NCBI GenBank assembly: GCA_000750105.3
Contig: JPHH03000015.1
Coordinates: forward strand, 1-64,000
Direction of reading: 5' to 3'
Source of the DNA: Tolypocladium sp. Sup5 PDA-1
Lineage: Eukaryota > Ascomycota > Sordariomycetes > Hypocreales > Ophiocordycipitaceae
Length of the DNA: 64,000 nucleotides
Positions 11,658 through 22,809 of the stretch are shown one piece after another; positions within the stretch are counted from its first letter, which is position 1, and the number at the start of each line of letters is the position of its first letter. Made by a program: the position numbers and the translations under genes. The notes below the pieces were generated by a model, which saw only the letters and a program-made list of their open reading frames with translations, was not told the origin of the DNA and made no database searches.

Positions 11658-12060
11658 ATGAATGGTTCCTCTCGTGCTGCTCCCTCGCCCTCTCTGAACC
11701 CGGGTGCTCAGCCATCTGGGGCCAGCTCGGCGCAGGCCGGGAGCAAGCCCATCGATATCCCAGTCCTGTCCAAGGCCAAGGTACGCTCGCTCAACCTCAT
11801 AACCAGCCTCTAGACCACCAGCCCATCTAACACGCTTGCAACAGCGAACGGGCTCCTACGCCAGCGACGCCTCCAGCGCGCTCTCGCCCTCACTCTCCTC
11901 CTCGTTCTCGTCTTCCCTCCGCAAGACATCCACCGGCTGGGTCAAGCCCGCTCCCACCATCAACGTCCACACCACGTGCGGTCGCCACACGGACCAGTAC
12001 TTCTTCAGCGGACCTTCGCTGTCGGAGCTTGCGCGTGCAGTCATGAGGAAGAAGAACTAG
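11658..12060 (+). CDS. Small serine-rich protein, function unknown
   Basis: Two exons (11658-11780 and 11845-12060) with a GTACGC donor and ACAG acceptor encode 112 aa. The N-terminal two thirds are Ser/Pro/Ala-rich and probably disordered. The C-terminal part is less biased: a WVKPAPTINVHTTCGRH segment, then DQYFFSGPSLSELARAVMRK, with a predicted short amphipathic helix at the end. I do not recognise a named family. The intron joins in phase 0 and the composition is gene-like, so I regard it as real. It has a long upstream interval and converges with the Zn2Cys6 gene. Confidence 0.65.
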
Positions 12061-12408
12061 GGGTGGGTGCCTGTTGTCGACGACAGACGTTGTCGTCGCA
12101 TTACTGTACATAATGCTCGTTGCTGGCTGGCACGGAACGACTTTTCATGACTGATGATGATGATGAATGAATGGAATGCACCGATAGAGAAAGATCCTGG
12201 GGGAGGGGGGATGCTGGACGAGATATACCCGAAGGGCATAGCCGCATGGTTTTGGTTAGGTCGTTAATAAACGGCATGATGTGAACGCTTGTCTGTTTAA
12301 ACGTCTCCCGATGTCATGTCCACTCCGACATCGTGCGACGAGGATGCTCGGGCCGCGCCTATCACGTTGTGCACCACGAAGGCAGCTGCGGCGAGGCGCT
12401 CGACTGCT

Positions 12409-13977
12409 TCATGATGGAGATTCCTCCTCCCCGTCAAGCCGCGGCTTCGGATACGTCGCCCTATCCGTCGCGGCATACGTCTTCTTGAATCTGTCCAGCA
12501 GACCTAATATCCAGTGCTGATGCTCCGCGCTGGCAAACTCGTACGCTATCCGCACCGAGAATCCAACCCGGTACGGGCCCATGGTCCCCGCGCCCACGGA
12601 CTCGAGCGACCGCAGGATGTTCTGCACTAGGTCGCTCCGCGACTCGCCAAAGTCCTCCGGCCATTGGCACTGAAACAGCGCCTCCTGCAAGATCAAGATG
12701 CTGGCCCAGTAGCCCATGTGCATCGAGCCTGCCCAGGCAACCCGGTGCTGGAGGACCACGGGGAACGGCGAGTTCGGGTCCTTGGAGGGGACCTCCTCTG
12801 GCGTCACCGACAGGGTCTCGAATTCTTCGTACCACGCGTGAAACAGCCTGCGGCATTCCATGGCACGCTGGGCCAGCGCGGCAATCGTCTCCGGCTCCGG
12901 CTGCTGGACCGTGCCCATGGTCCTGGACTCGCGGAGGACGTAGGCGGGGGCCAGCACCGCCGGGAGCTCCGCGAGCCGCTCGAAGAAGCCGTCCACAATG
13001 TGTATTGTGCGGTCCGGGAACTGCGGCGGATGGATGAGATGCCGGCCTCCGTCCCGGATGATGGGCTTCCACTCGGGCCGTGACAGGAAGCAGGCCTCTC
13101 CTGTGGGGAAGAACATGTCGCACATTATCTGAACAAGTGTCAGCATGAGGCCCAAGTCTCACTGTCCAAACTTTGGGATGGCCTACAAGAACACCCCGAA
13201 ATGCAAGTATCATTGAAGCATCCCACCCTTCACGGTGGGCGTCGGGGCCACGCTGCTCCATCAGCGTTCCTATGCCCCGCGCATGTTGCAGCCACGTATC
13301 AGAAGAAGTCGTGCCAGCAAATAACTTTCAACCCATCAGCACCATAATGCGGCATCACCATAATATCCTCTTGGCGGCCTTACCTCGAACACGCAGAGCA
13401 GCATCGCCGCGCACAGCGTCTCAGGCGACTTCCACTCCGTGGCGTGACACAGACTCGCTTGCAGCGAGCTCAACGACTTCCCATAGACGCTCCGGCTGTG
13501 CGCAACCATGGTCTGGTCCGACATCTCCTTGCCCACGAGATGCATGGCGACCGAGCACATGGCGCCGTCCAGGACGGCCCGCGTGCCGAGCCTCCCCAGC
13601 TCGATCCATGACAGGAACCCGGTGACGTCTGACTGGGAGATGTTTGTGCGCACGGTCGCGATGATGGTGTTGATGAACTCGCCCCTATTCGGCTTCGGCG
13701 CCGCAATGAGTGCCGCCGTGTGGGATGCGTTTGTTTCCGGAGTCGAGCCCGCGCTCAGGGCGGCCTCACTGGGGCGCGAGCGGCCACCCTCACGGTCGCT
13801 TCGCTTCCCTCTCTGCCGTATCTGGTGTTTTCCGGATATGAACTTTAAGCCTCGCTCATAGCCGGGGCACTCGACGCCGTACTTGAGACAGTTGCCGCAC
13901 CCGGGGCGGACCTCGTCACACTTGACTCGCCTCTTCCTACAGAGCTGGCAGCCGGTGCTCCGCGGGACTCCAACCAT
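12409..13977 (-). CDS. Zn2Cys6 fungal transcription factor
   Basis: Probable sequence-specific regulator in the nucleus. Exons 13977-13384, 13324-13187 and 13128-12409 join in phase 0 to give 483 aa. The binuclear cluster is complete: C10, C13, C20, C27, C30 and C37, spaced C-x2-C-x6-C-x6-C-x2-C-x6-C. Basic residues RKRRVK lie in the first loop and a basic linker follows. The rest matches the alpha-helical fungal-specific factor region, including WLQHARGIGTLMEQRGP. The second exon's acceptor (AAAG) is weak but is the only one avoiding an upstream TGA in that frame. Target genes are unknown. A 5.2-kb gene-free interval lies upstream. Confidence 0.88.
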
Positions 13978-16480
13978 CTTGCTCGCTCCTCCAAGTCAAC
14001 TGCAGGAACCGAGTGGAAAGATAGTGGCGCAGAGGCCTCAGGGCTATTGGAGATAATGCCGCGATCCTCCAACCGATGAATGCATACGTTCTGGCTTTCA
14101 ATGACGTCTGAGGCTCGAGATACCGCGAGTTTGTGTGACTGCACGCACAACATTCGACCACGTACGGCGAAGATCCGCACCGATTCGTGGAGCAGCTATG
14201 CGAGCCTCCGATCCAGGCGTGGCCAGTGATGCAGATGCATCTTGACACGACATGTTGCCCGTCCGCGTTCAGCTCTCACAGGTCGGACGCTGATTATCCA
14301 TCCCCAATGCGATGGTTTAGGCTAGCGGTGGTCGTGTATAGGGTAGGTGGTAAGGCTGAGCGGTCCAATGAGTGGAGCATGGCAAGCACCGCAAATACGA
14401 TCTCGCGCCTGATAGGAGGCACAGGGTCCTGCTGGTCCATCTCATCTCGCCTCGCAGGGGCCAGACCTCCATGGTGGAGAATGCGGGTAAAGGGGACGAG
14501 ACATCCAAGCATCAACTCCCCCTCCGATCAAACTTCGGCTTCAGCTCCATTGTGGCAAGGCAAGTAAGTGGTGGAGACAGCTGGCGTCGACGGCGGAGCT
14601 TGGTACTTCGTACCTCCGCAACTATCCAACCTGCCAACATCTGCCAACTCCGCCAACTTCCAACAAAGTCTATTTGTGCATACGCGATCCGACTGGACGC
14701 TTTCAGTCGGGTGTTTGAGTGTTCAGCAGGTATCATATGGACCAGGCACCCGATATCTCAGCTCGAGCAGTCAACACCTAAGTCAAGGCTTTGCGTGGCC
14801 GACACAGCCGGCGTCCGAACATCAATGCGACTCAGGAATGGCTATACATCATATTAAACCTCAGCTATTAGGCGCACGGCGCCGACTGCATCAGGGACAC
14901 CCTCGAATCTGGGAAGACAGGCGCTTGAGGCCGCAGCACAGCTGCAACGCATTAACAACCGAATCATTGGCCGTGTTGAAACCCTGACCCGATGGGTTAT
15001 CCTTGAATGCTGTCCGGCCATGTGCTTCAGGATACGAGCCGACATGTGACGTCGATGTTCCGATACGCGTATCTTGCGCAATTGGGATCCCATCGATCCC
15101 AGACACAAGACGGACTCGGCTAAAATGGCCTAGTCGTCGAGCTGTCACGAGAGCATGCTTTGCACAGCATGTCTTGCAGGAGTGCGGCTCTGATCCGGCT
15201 CGTGGATACTACAGGACTGGGCTGATGGCATGTAACTGCAAGGTACGAGTAGAATGCCCCGAGACCGTGGTCCTAGGCCATCGAGTATCTCGGCCCTACC
15301 GGCTGCCTACGAGTATCTCATCAACCCCAACATTCTCATTCTCACACAGGAATTTGCAGCCTTGGCAGCATCGGAGAGCCGTTGGTGTCAGGAATAGAGT
15401 GTGGCTAACCAACCTAGCGCGGATTGCGGGTTTTGGCCAACAGGATGGTGCAAGGACAGAGAAGCCGTGTTGGAAGAGCATGTCCCGGCTCAATGGAAGG
15501 TTTGTTTTCCTTGCCCTGGACTACCCGCCACCGGCCGCTCTTTATCTGCAACAGCCCAGCAGTTAGGCTGGTGACACAGATGCTGCGGCGCGCCCTGATG
15601 AGCCGCATCCGATCGACTGGGCGCTCACCGGTGGCTTGCCGTGGCTGCTGCGTCTTCACCAAGGCCGGCCGAGGTTCCTGTTTCCGGAGGTGCAGAGCGA
15701 TGCCGCCATCCGGGCACGCGACCGAGGGCGAGACATGGAACGGACCGGGTGAATAGGGAGGAGAGAGCTGCGTCCTGCCGTCAGCTTTTTTATCAAGCCC
15801 CCCCCCCCCCTCTCCTCCGTCTCGTCGTCGTGCATCGTAGATTCGCGTTTAAGTGGCTCCAAGCCGGGGCACATTGCCTCACTCGAGGCTACTGCAGGCG
15901 ATAGCGCCAAGTACGAGAAGCCCATACACACAGGAGGCGCAGAAAGCGCAGCGGGCAGAGGGTTGAGGGTGGCACATGGACGCTTGACGGACTGCGAGAT
16001 GGGGTCCAGGGACCCACGCAACCACCGGTTTGTGCGGGTATGCTGCGTGTGAAGACGACGTCGAGAAACATGGAGAGACGGCCAACGGCCAGGGTTGGCG
16101 TGTGCCGATCCCCGGCCAGCCATGGGTTTGGCAATTCTCATGCACTCCTGAGGGGGGAATTTTGCCCTGCTTGCTTGCGCATGGGTTGTGAGAGTGATCG
16201 GACTCGAGATCGCGTCTGGCAAGGCAGGGCAGGGCAAGGCCGGGCAAGGCAAGGGATGAAGTTCAGCGATGCACATGTAATAACAACAAACAGATGAAAG
16301 GAGGGGAAACGAGAGGGGTCTTGCCTGGTCTGCGTCTGCGTGCTGTCAATTAACTCGCGGTGGCTTCGAAACGGCGGCGGACCTTGGGACTTTGTTGCTG
16401 TCCCGAAACCAGATTGGCGTGCATACCTTGACGAGAAGGCAAAGCAACGGTGCACCGGCAGGGAGAGGGTTGGCCAATTA

Positions 16481-16560
16481 CTTCGTACCTTATGTACGGA
16501 GTATTACTCGTAGGAGCAATTGGTCTGTACCTCGTACGCATGTACGAGTACGGAGCATGT
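16481..16560. repeat. Cluster of GTAC/TACGGAGTA/TACGAGTA words with an inverted repeat
   Basis: Within 80 bp there are several tacggag, actcgta and gtacgag words. GTACCTCGTAC and GTACGAGTAC face each other around GCAT as a near-perfect inverted repeat. Confidence 0.7.
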
Positions 16561-17989
16561 TTCTCCCCATGTCTTGTCTCGCCGATGCACTGCGAATGGC
16601 CGTATTGCTCGGCCCAACGCTCATGTCCTACTCGTAGGATCGAAATATGGAGAACGAAAGGTCGCCGGCCCCGGTCTGCTGGTTTCGATCTGTCGCGAGA
16701 CTCGCTCGATCAGCGCGCTCCACCGTCAGCTAATAATAAAAATAAAGTGAGGTGGTGACCGCGTCACCCGCACCCGACGGCGAGGGTTGAAGCATGCTCG
16801 CCAGATGAGATGACAACCAAACACGAGCCCTAGGTTCGCCCATCAGGACGGACAGAAGATATTGGAAACCGGCCTGTCATCAGCGCTACGCTGCCTGCCC
16901 CTGATGAGGCGAATGCAGGCCCTGGTTTGATCTCCTGCCCATCAATACATACTCGTACTTCCCCACGCGCGCACGCAAGCTCAATGTCAGCGGCTTTCGG
17001 ATGCAGATTTTAGTCGAAATGGTTGGATGGAGCACGGAAAGCTGCTGGACCTCTCTCGCCCGTGTTCCACCCCCATCCTGTCCACCAGCCCAGGCCCATG
17101 GGTCCCTGTTTAGCGCAGGATGGATCAATGCCACAGCGACCGGACGGTCCAATCAGTCGCGTCAGGCCTCCCCCCCCTTTGTGCATCTGCACCGTCAACA
17201 CGACGCCGACCGAGGCTCCAGGCAGGCGTGAATACAGTACACCAGGGAGCGAGAGGAAAAAAGTTGTTCTTTGTTGGGGGGGACGAACGTGTGGATGGAT
17301 GGACGGACAGTCGGCCGGATAGCGGATGTGCCTGTTCGGGGACGAGCTCGAGGAGAAGCCGGTAGCGGCCCCCGTCTGGCGCTCGATCGGGGGGCAGTGC
17401 TGCGCTTAGAGCTCATCAATCGAGCGAGAGAGCTTCATCTCGGGAGTGCTCGAGCTCCCGAGCGCTCAAATCTCAATATCCAAAAACAATGCAAGGCCGT
17501 AATGAGCTGCAGAACGCGCCAGCCGCAGCAAATCAACGGCTGCATGAGCGTGCTCGGTGCTGTGCTTGTGCCTGTTGCATGGGGTGACGTGCAGTCGTCA
17601 GCCAGCAACAGGTCGCATCGTATCCAGCGGGAGTCCATGGTCCAGCATGGAGGCTAAGGTACCTAGCCTAACCCAACAACGGCTCCAGCGGCTGCCATCC
17701 CACCTCACCCTGCAAGGCTCGCCTCAATTTTGCTCCCGTCACCACAGAGGCGCCGCGGCGGCGCCTTAAGCCTCTTTCAGCGCCTCTGACCCCCCAAGCT
17801 TCGGCCCCGCGGGCTGTTTCTAGGGGCTTGGTCCACCGCGGCACGCTGAGGTGGGCTGCTGTCCACTGGGCTTGCCTCCACGTTGGGTGAGGTGAGGTCC
17901 CGGTCCGTCCTGGGCCAAGCCCGCACCCGGCCGTTGCCACCACCACTGGGCCGTTGCTCTTCCGCTGCTTCCCCCCAGCGAGGAACCCG

Positions 17990-18960
17990 TCCAGGCCACC
18001 TCAGTCTCTGTCTGGTCTCTCTTCCCACCACCTCCTCCCCATTCCACCTTCACCACCCCATCATCACATCCACCACCCACGACACGGTCTTGTCGTCTTC
18101 TTTCCTTTCCATCTCCATCTCCATTGTGCTCTCTCTTTCTTCGCCCACCCTGTTTGTCCCCTCCCAACCGCCTCTCAGTCCCCGACCGCGGACGGCACCG
18201 CGGAGCACAGCTGCGCAGAGCAGAGCAGAGCAGAGCGGACCACGCAAGCACACCTGCCAGAACTCAATCTCAGCGTGCCCGCCCCCCTTTCTTCTCCCGC
18301 TTCGGCTCCGAGCCCTCGATTTCTACAACGTTGTCTTGTCTATCTCTCTCTTATCTCTTTGCCCGACACCGAGCGCTGCGTTGCACACATTCGACCGGTC
18401 CATCTGCATTTGTCTCGTCGCCCTTCCTCTCCTTTTTTCCTTGTGACGTGCTCCGCTCCTACCGGAACGCTCGTCCTACTCCACGCTGCGCTCGTAATAC
18501 CTCGCACAGCCTCCCGACCATCCCCCAAAAAGTCGTCCTCTCCACGACGGCTCATCCTCCGCCGTCTTCCCATGTTTTGCCCGAGCTAGTTGGCGATTTG
18601 GACGTGTCTTCTTGGGCACCTGGTCTTGCTACTCGGCACCACTTGGTCGGCCTGTAGTAGAGTCGAGTCAGGAGGCGGGCTTGCGGTGACAGCGAGCACT
18701 TCTTTTCGACACGAGCACTCTTTTGCCTCTCCGGTCGCTGGCGTCCTTCGATTCCATCGTCTCCACGATCGCTTTTCCTTTCAGACGCTCCAGCGAAACG
18801 AACAAAACAAAAGGTCGAACAATCACGGCTCTTTCATTTGCCTCGCAAAACACCAGCGGAAAAAAGGTTGGACCACCTCTCAAATGGACGCGTGTCTTTC
18901 TCAACAACTTGCTTTGCCATACGCCCATGCTTCATCTACCTTGCTCTGAGCGACTCCCCG
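17990..18960 (+). promoter_or_regulatory. Pyrimidine-rich leader region upstream of Bni4-like gene
   Basis: The plus strand is dominated by C and T runs (ctccc, tcttcc, catctcc) for nearly 1 kb. Such CT tracts often mark fungal promoters and long 5' leaders. It faces the ATG at 19179. Confidence 0.45.
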
Positions 18961-19178
18961 ACTTGTCCTGGCGCCGCAACCCTTTGTTCAGCTTATTGCT
19001 AACCTCGCATTCCAGTTATTCTTGTTCAGCGCGCACGTCAAACCCGCGTTAGATCCACCTTCGATCCACTCCGATTCACGCTCCTCGAGTCCCTTAACCA
19101 TCGAAGCGAGTCGACAAAGAACGGACGGAGAGAACGCAGCTCGAGATACATTCCTGTTGCTTGTTATTTCAGGGAAGT

Positions 19179-21730
19179 ATGGCTGCGTTGGTTCAGACCT
19201 ATCCGCAGCAGACTGGTACCGTAACAATGCTTCAAACTCGGCCCTCCTCCACCTCTGGCATCATGTCGGCCAGCCAGCCGCATGCCAACCATCAATACAT
19301 GGGGAGCTCCTCTCAGGCGCCGAGGTCCGCGTACCACAGTACAAGCTCAACTAGCTATCGGGGGAGCACCACTCCGGTGCAACCGTATGCCTTCACCAGC
19401 ACCCCGAATCTCAACCAGACCACACCGTGGCAGCAGTATGGTGCCTACAGAACAAACTCGTCGCCCGCCGTTCCTGGAGTCCAGTCGTTCGATCAGAACG
19501 TGAATTATCGGGTACCCGTCCTGAACAACCCCTCGGCTGCCAACATGGGATATTCTCACTCGTTTGGAATCAGCCACGGTGGTTCGCGTGACGACTCTGC
19601 ATTGTCTACGCCTCGGAATATTACCCCCACGTCACGGCCGCAGTCATATCTTTCCGTAGGGACTCAGCCTTCATTCAGCTCAGGGGCACCGAACAGAAAC
19701 ACCCCTGATCGATACAGGCGGCCAAGTGGTGGAGCTGTGCATCACAACCGCTCCCAAAGCTCGACGCTGCCCTCCAGCATCACCATGGCGAACACCAACC
19801 AGCTGTACAATACTCAGGGCGTCCCGAGGCACTCTGCGACGAGCCCCTCTGGTAGCCAAGGTCTGGTGGCCGTCTCATCGTTCGACGACATGCACCTCTA
19901 CAACCGACCGTCGTCCCAGGAAGATACCAAGAGGATGCGTCGCCGCAGCATGCATGCGATTGACACGCCCGACTTCCACAAGAGTGGCTTGGTCCCCGGA
20001 GACGCAACCCGTTCAGAAGGGCCGTCGACTGGCCGCAATGCCGACAAAGACTCGAGACCGTCCCGTGTAGCTCCCCACACGGCTCACTCCCGTAGCGGCA
20101 GCTCGGAGAGTATTAGTTCGACTCGGAGCAGTCATTCCCGCCCATCTTCTGTGAGTTTCACCGCGGATAACACATTGCCCAATGAGATAGGTCCCATGCA
20201 TGAAATGGTGCTAACAGGGGTTGACTTGCAGGCTACCAACCGCAATGTGTCGGCCCCCACAGGCAACCCCTCTTTGCCTGCCTCTGACGAAGTGCATGCC
20301 AAGATTGACCAGCCAAAGCTGGTGAACATTCCTCCCCGAGGCTCGTCGTCTGATGCTGCCGCCAAGCGCACACTCAACCCCTCTCCTCTGTCCAAGCCGG
20401 CGACGATGGCGAACGATTCGGCCGAGGATTCGCGCTCACCAGCTGCGGCATCTTCTGGACCCGCCGGTGCCAATTTGGAGTCTCCGGCGGCGAAGCAGCT
20501 GGCTGCTATCAACCAGAAGGGAGGCAAGGCGAAGAGCAAGACCTCCCGGCTGCGGAGAGCCTTCTCGTTTGGAAGCGCGGCAGACTTCCGCAAGGCCGCC
20601 GGCGGGGATGGGGAGGGTGCCGATAAGAGTGAACCGTCGAGGCTTCACAAGGATCCCACACCGGATGAAGCTTATGATGCTGAGCAAGCCCGGATTGCCG
20701 AGGCACAAGAGGCGGCGGGAATTGGCAACAGCATCTATGGCGGACGGTTCTTTGGCTCTACCGACAACTTGTCCATTTCTTCCACAGCGTCGTCTGCGTC
20801 TATCATGATTCGCAAGATGGGACGCGGCATGAAGAAGAGCACCCGATCACTCGTCGGTCTCTTCCGGCCCAAGTCTGTCATTGGCGTCCCTGCCGCGGAG
20901 GCGTTGGCGCCAGAGGCAAGCCAGGCCGAAGTGTCCATGATCACGGTCGAGGCTGAAACTCAACGGGTGAATGTCACCGCCGACCCGTCTGCGGGCAATG
21001 GCGGTACAGGCTTTCCCCACCTTGAGCGGAACTCTCTAGATGCTTCGCAGGTTCCAGAGATGACGACAGAGCGTCTCGGCAGCTCTGGGACGGACAAGTC
21101 GGCCCCACGAAAGAGTATCGTGGGCGGTGACAAGGAGCGTGCCGAGGTGCTGGCCGCTGTTCGCAAGGGTATCCTCAAACGTAAGATATTCAAGCTCCTC
21201 TCGCCGTCTTGTCAATCTACGGTGCTAACTGATGGCAGGGTCAGGTTCCTCGAGCCCGTCTATTCGACCGGCTGAACTCTCTCCTGATCTTGTGCTACCC
21301 AACATTCCGGCCATTGCCGACTCGCCCATTTCAAGTACTCCGAGCACGCCAAATGACGAGCCGCAAGGCCACAAGAGGACGGGCTCGATTGCTATTGGCA
21401 ACGAGGACTACTTCATGTCTGCGCTGCGTCTCCGGCAAGACACCAAGAGTCCTCCTGGCACCCCATCGGCGAAGCGAAACGCAACCTTTTCGCCCCGCAT
21501 AATCTTTTACGATACTTGGCCAAGCCAAGAATACGACCGACGGGGCGAGATTGCTACTTGCAACCGGCTCACGCCGATGCTTGCTCAGCAGATCAAGGAA
21601 GAACTCAACACGTTCAAGATGGTGAGTCGACTCAATTGATACCGGGCCTGGTAGCTAGGCAGAGGCTAACGATGATGAGCAGGAAATGGAAGTCCACGAG
21701 AACTCCAAGATCTACACACACTTCTTCTGA
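19179..21730 (+). CDS. Large disordered protein, Bni4-like C-terminus
   Basis: Four exons (19179-20150, 20232-21180, 21239-21621, 21683-21730), 783 aa. The first intron is 81 bp and in frame, but GTGAGT, GCTAAC and TTGCAG mark it clearly. Residues 1-640 are Ser/Pro/Asn/Gln-rich. Middle segments are more ordered: SRLRRAFSFGSAADFRK, and RKMGRGMKKSTRSLVGLF. The last ~70 residues look strongly conserved: FSPRIIFYDTW, EYDRRGEIATCNRLTP, AQQIKEELNTFKMEMEVH and a terminal YTHFF. RIIF fits the RVxF docking motif for protein phosphatase 1. I relate this tail to Bni4/Afr1-type bud-neck scaffolds from memory, without a search. A cortex or septum role is inference. Confidence 0.75.
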
Positions 21731-22809
21731 TGACGGTTACGCCGAAAGGACGGGATCTTCTCAGCTGATTCATTTCGCAATGACGGGCGTCTAGAGCCCA
21801 AAAACCATGTATTCGTCCACATTTACCATTCGCGGCGTTCAGGGACAGCATAGTACGGTGTCGATGGCGTTGGTCAGTTTGCCTCACTACATGTCACACG
21901 GGAATTTAGCCCAAGGGTCATACACACATCTCCTTAATACTGCGGCCAAGCTATTTATAGGGTGGAGGTGGAAGAGACGGTCGACGACGGACGATGAGGT
22001 AGAGAGTGATAGGGCCAGGCTGCGCCAGAGGTGTCGCGGCGCTCTGCACTCGCTCGCGTACCGTTGAGCCAGCAGGGTGACGTCGACGTTGCCTTGGTGG
22101 ATTAGGTGCCAGCATTCTGCGCAAGCCGGATTGAGCCTCGCGGTGATGGGAAAGCAAAGACAAAAAGAAGATATATAGCGGTCGTGCCAGCGATGGGGGC
22201 GGTGATAGTGAAAGCTAGAGTTGCCGGGTTCATACTTGATTGTGGCGCACTGAGGGAGATGCCTTCATAGCGAGGCAGTCGTTCATAAGCGAGATATTCT
22301 AGCGATTGTGTGTTTTGGCCGCCTGACACCTGAAGATGGATGAGTTTTTGACGCCATGTGAGATGAACTGCCTGTTCAGGTCAACTTGACCAGTCGGTGC
22401 CCTTTGGTGAGAAGCAGCATTGTTGTGATGGTGTCATCTCTAAGAGGCTGAACCCCTAATTTACGAACGGATTAGTTACTGTACTTACAATTATCCAGGG
22501 ACGTGGATCCATGACCCCATCCATCTCTCGTTGGCTGTTTGGCTGGTGGCGTTTCAAGCCCACTCTTCACGCATTTACTCTCTGCTTGCCCCGCGTTTTA
22601 TGCATCGTCAGCCTTGCGCCCCCACATCAGGGGTCCAGACGATTTTGGACAGCCTTGGGGACTTTTTTTTCTTCGCCTTCTCGAACGTCCCACCACTTGT
22701 TCATCTCAGACCTTCAACCCACAACCGGCCGTGCTCCATTTGAACGACACCAGACGCAGCGCGACGCCGCGGGCGACCTACGACAACGAGCCGGCCGATT
22801 TTGTCATTT
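21731..22809. other. Gene-free interval, 1.1 kb
   Basis: 3' flank of the Bni4-like gene and upstream region of Dus1. No open frame here resembles a protein family. Confidence 0.55.

Larger units (their letters stand above)
13978..19178. other. Gene-free interval, 5.2 kb
   Basis: No supported coding sequence. It lies between the divergent Zn2Cys6 and Bni4-like genes. Contents: a 13-base C run (15798-15810), a GGCAAGGCAGGGCA-type simple repeat near 16216-16256, dense GTAC-CGTA words at 16480-16560, and a strongly pyrimidine-rich stretch from about 17990 to 18960. An acceptor-like TTATTTCAG ends at 19172, seven bases before the next ATG, suggesting a leader intron. Long open frames here are overlapping and low in complexity. 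Confidence 0.6.

Noticed and set aside
15656..16276. 206-codon minus-strand frame in the 5.2-kb interval
   Set aside because: Low complexity and Pro/Ser/Arg-rich, overlapped by several other frames, with no recognisable domain.
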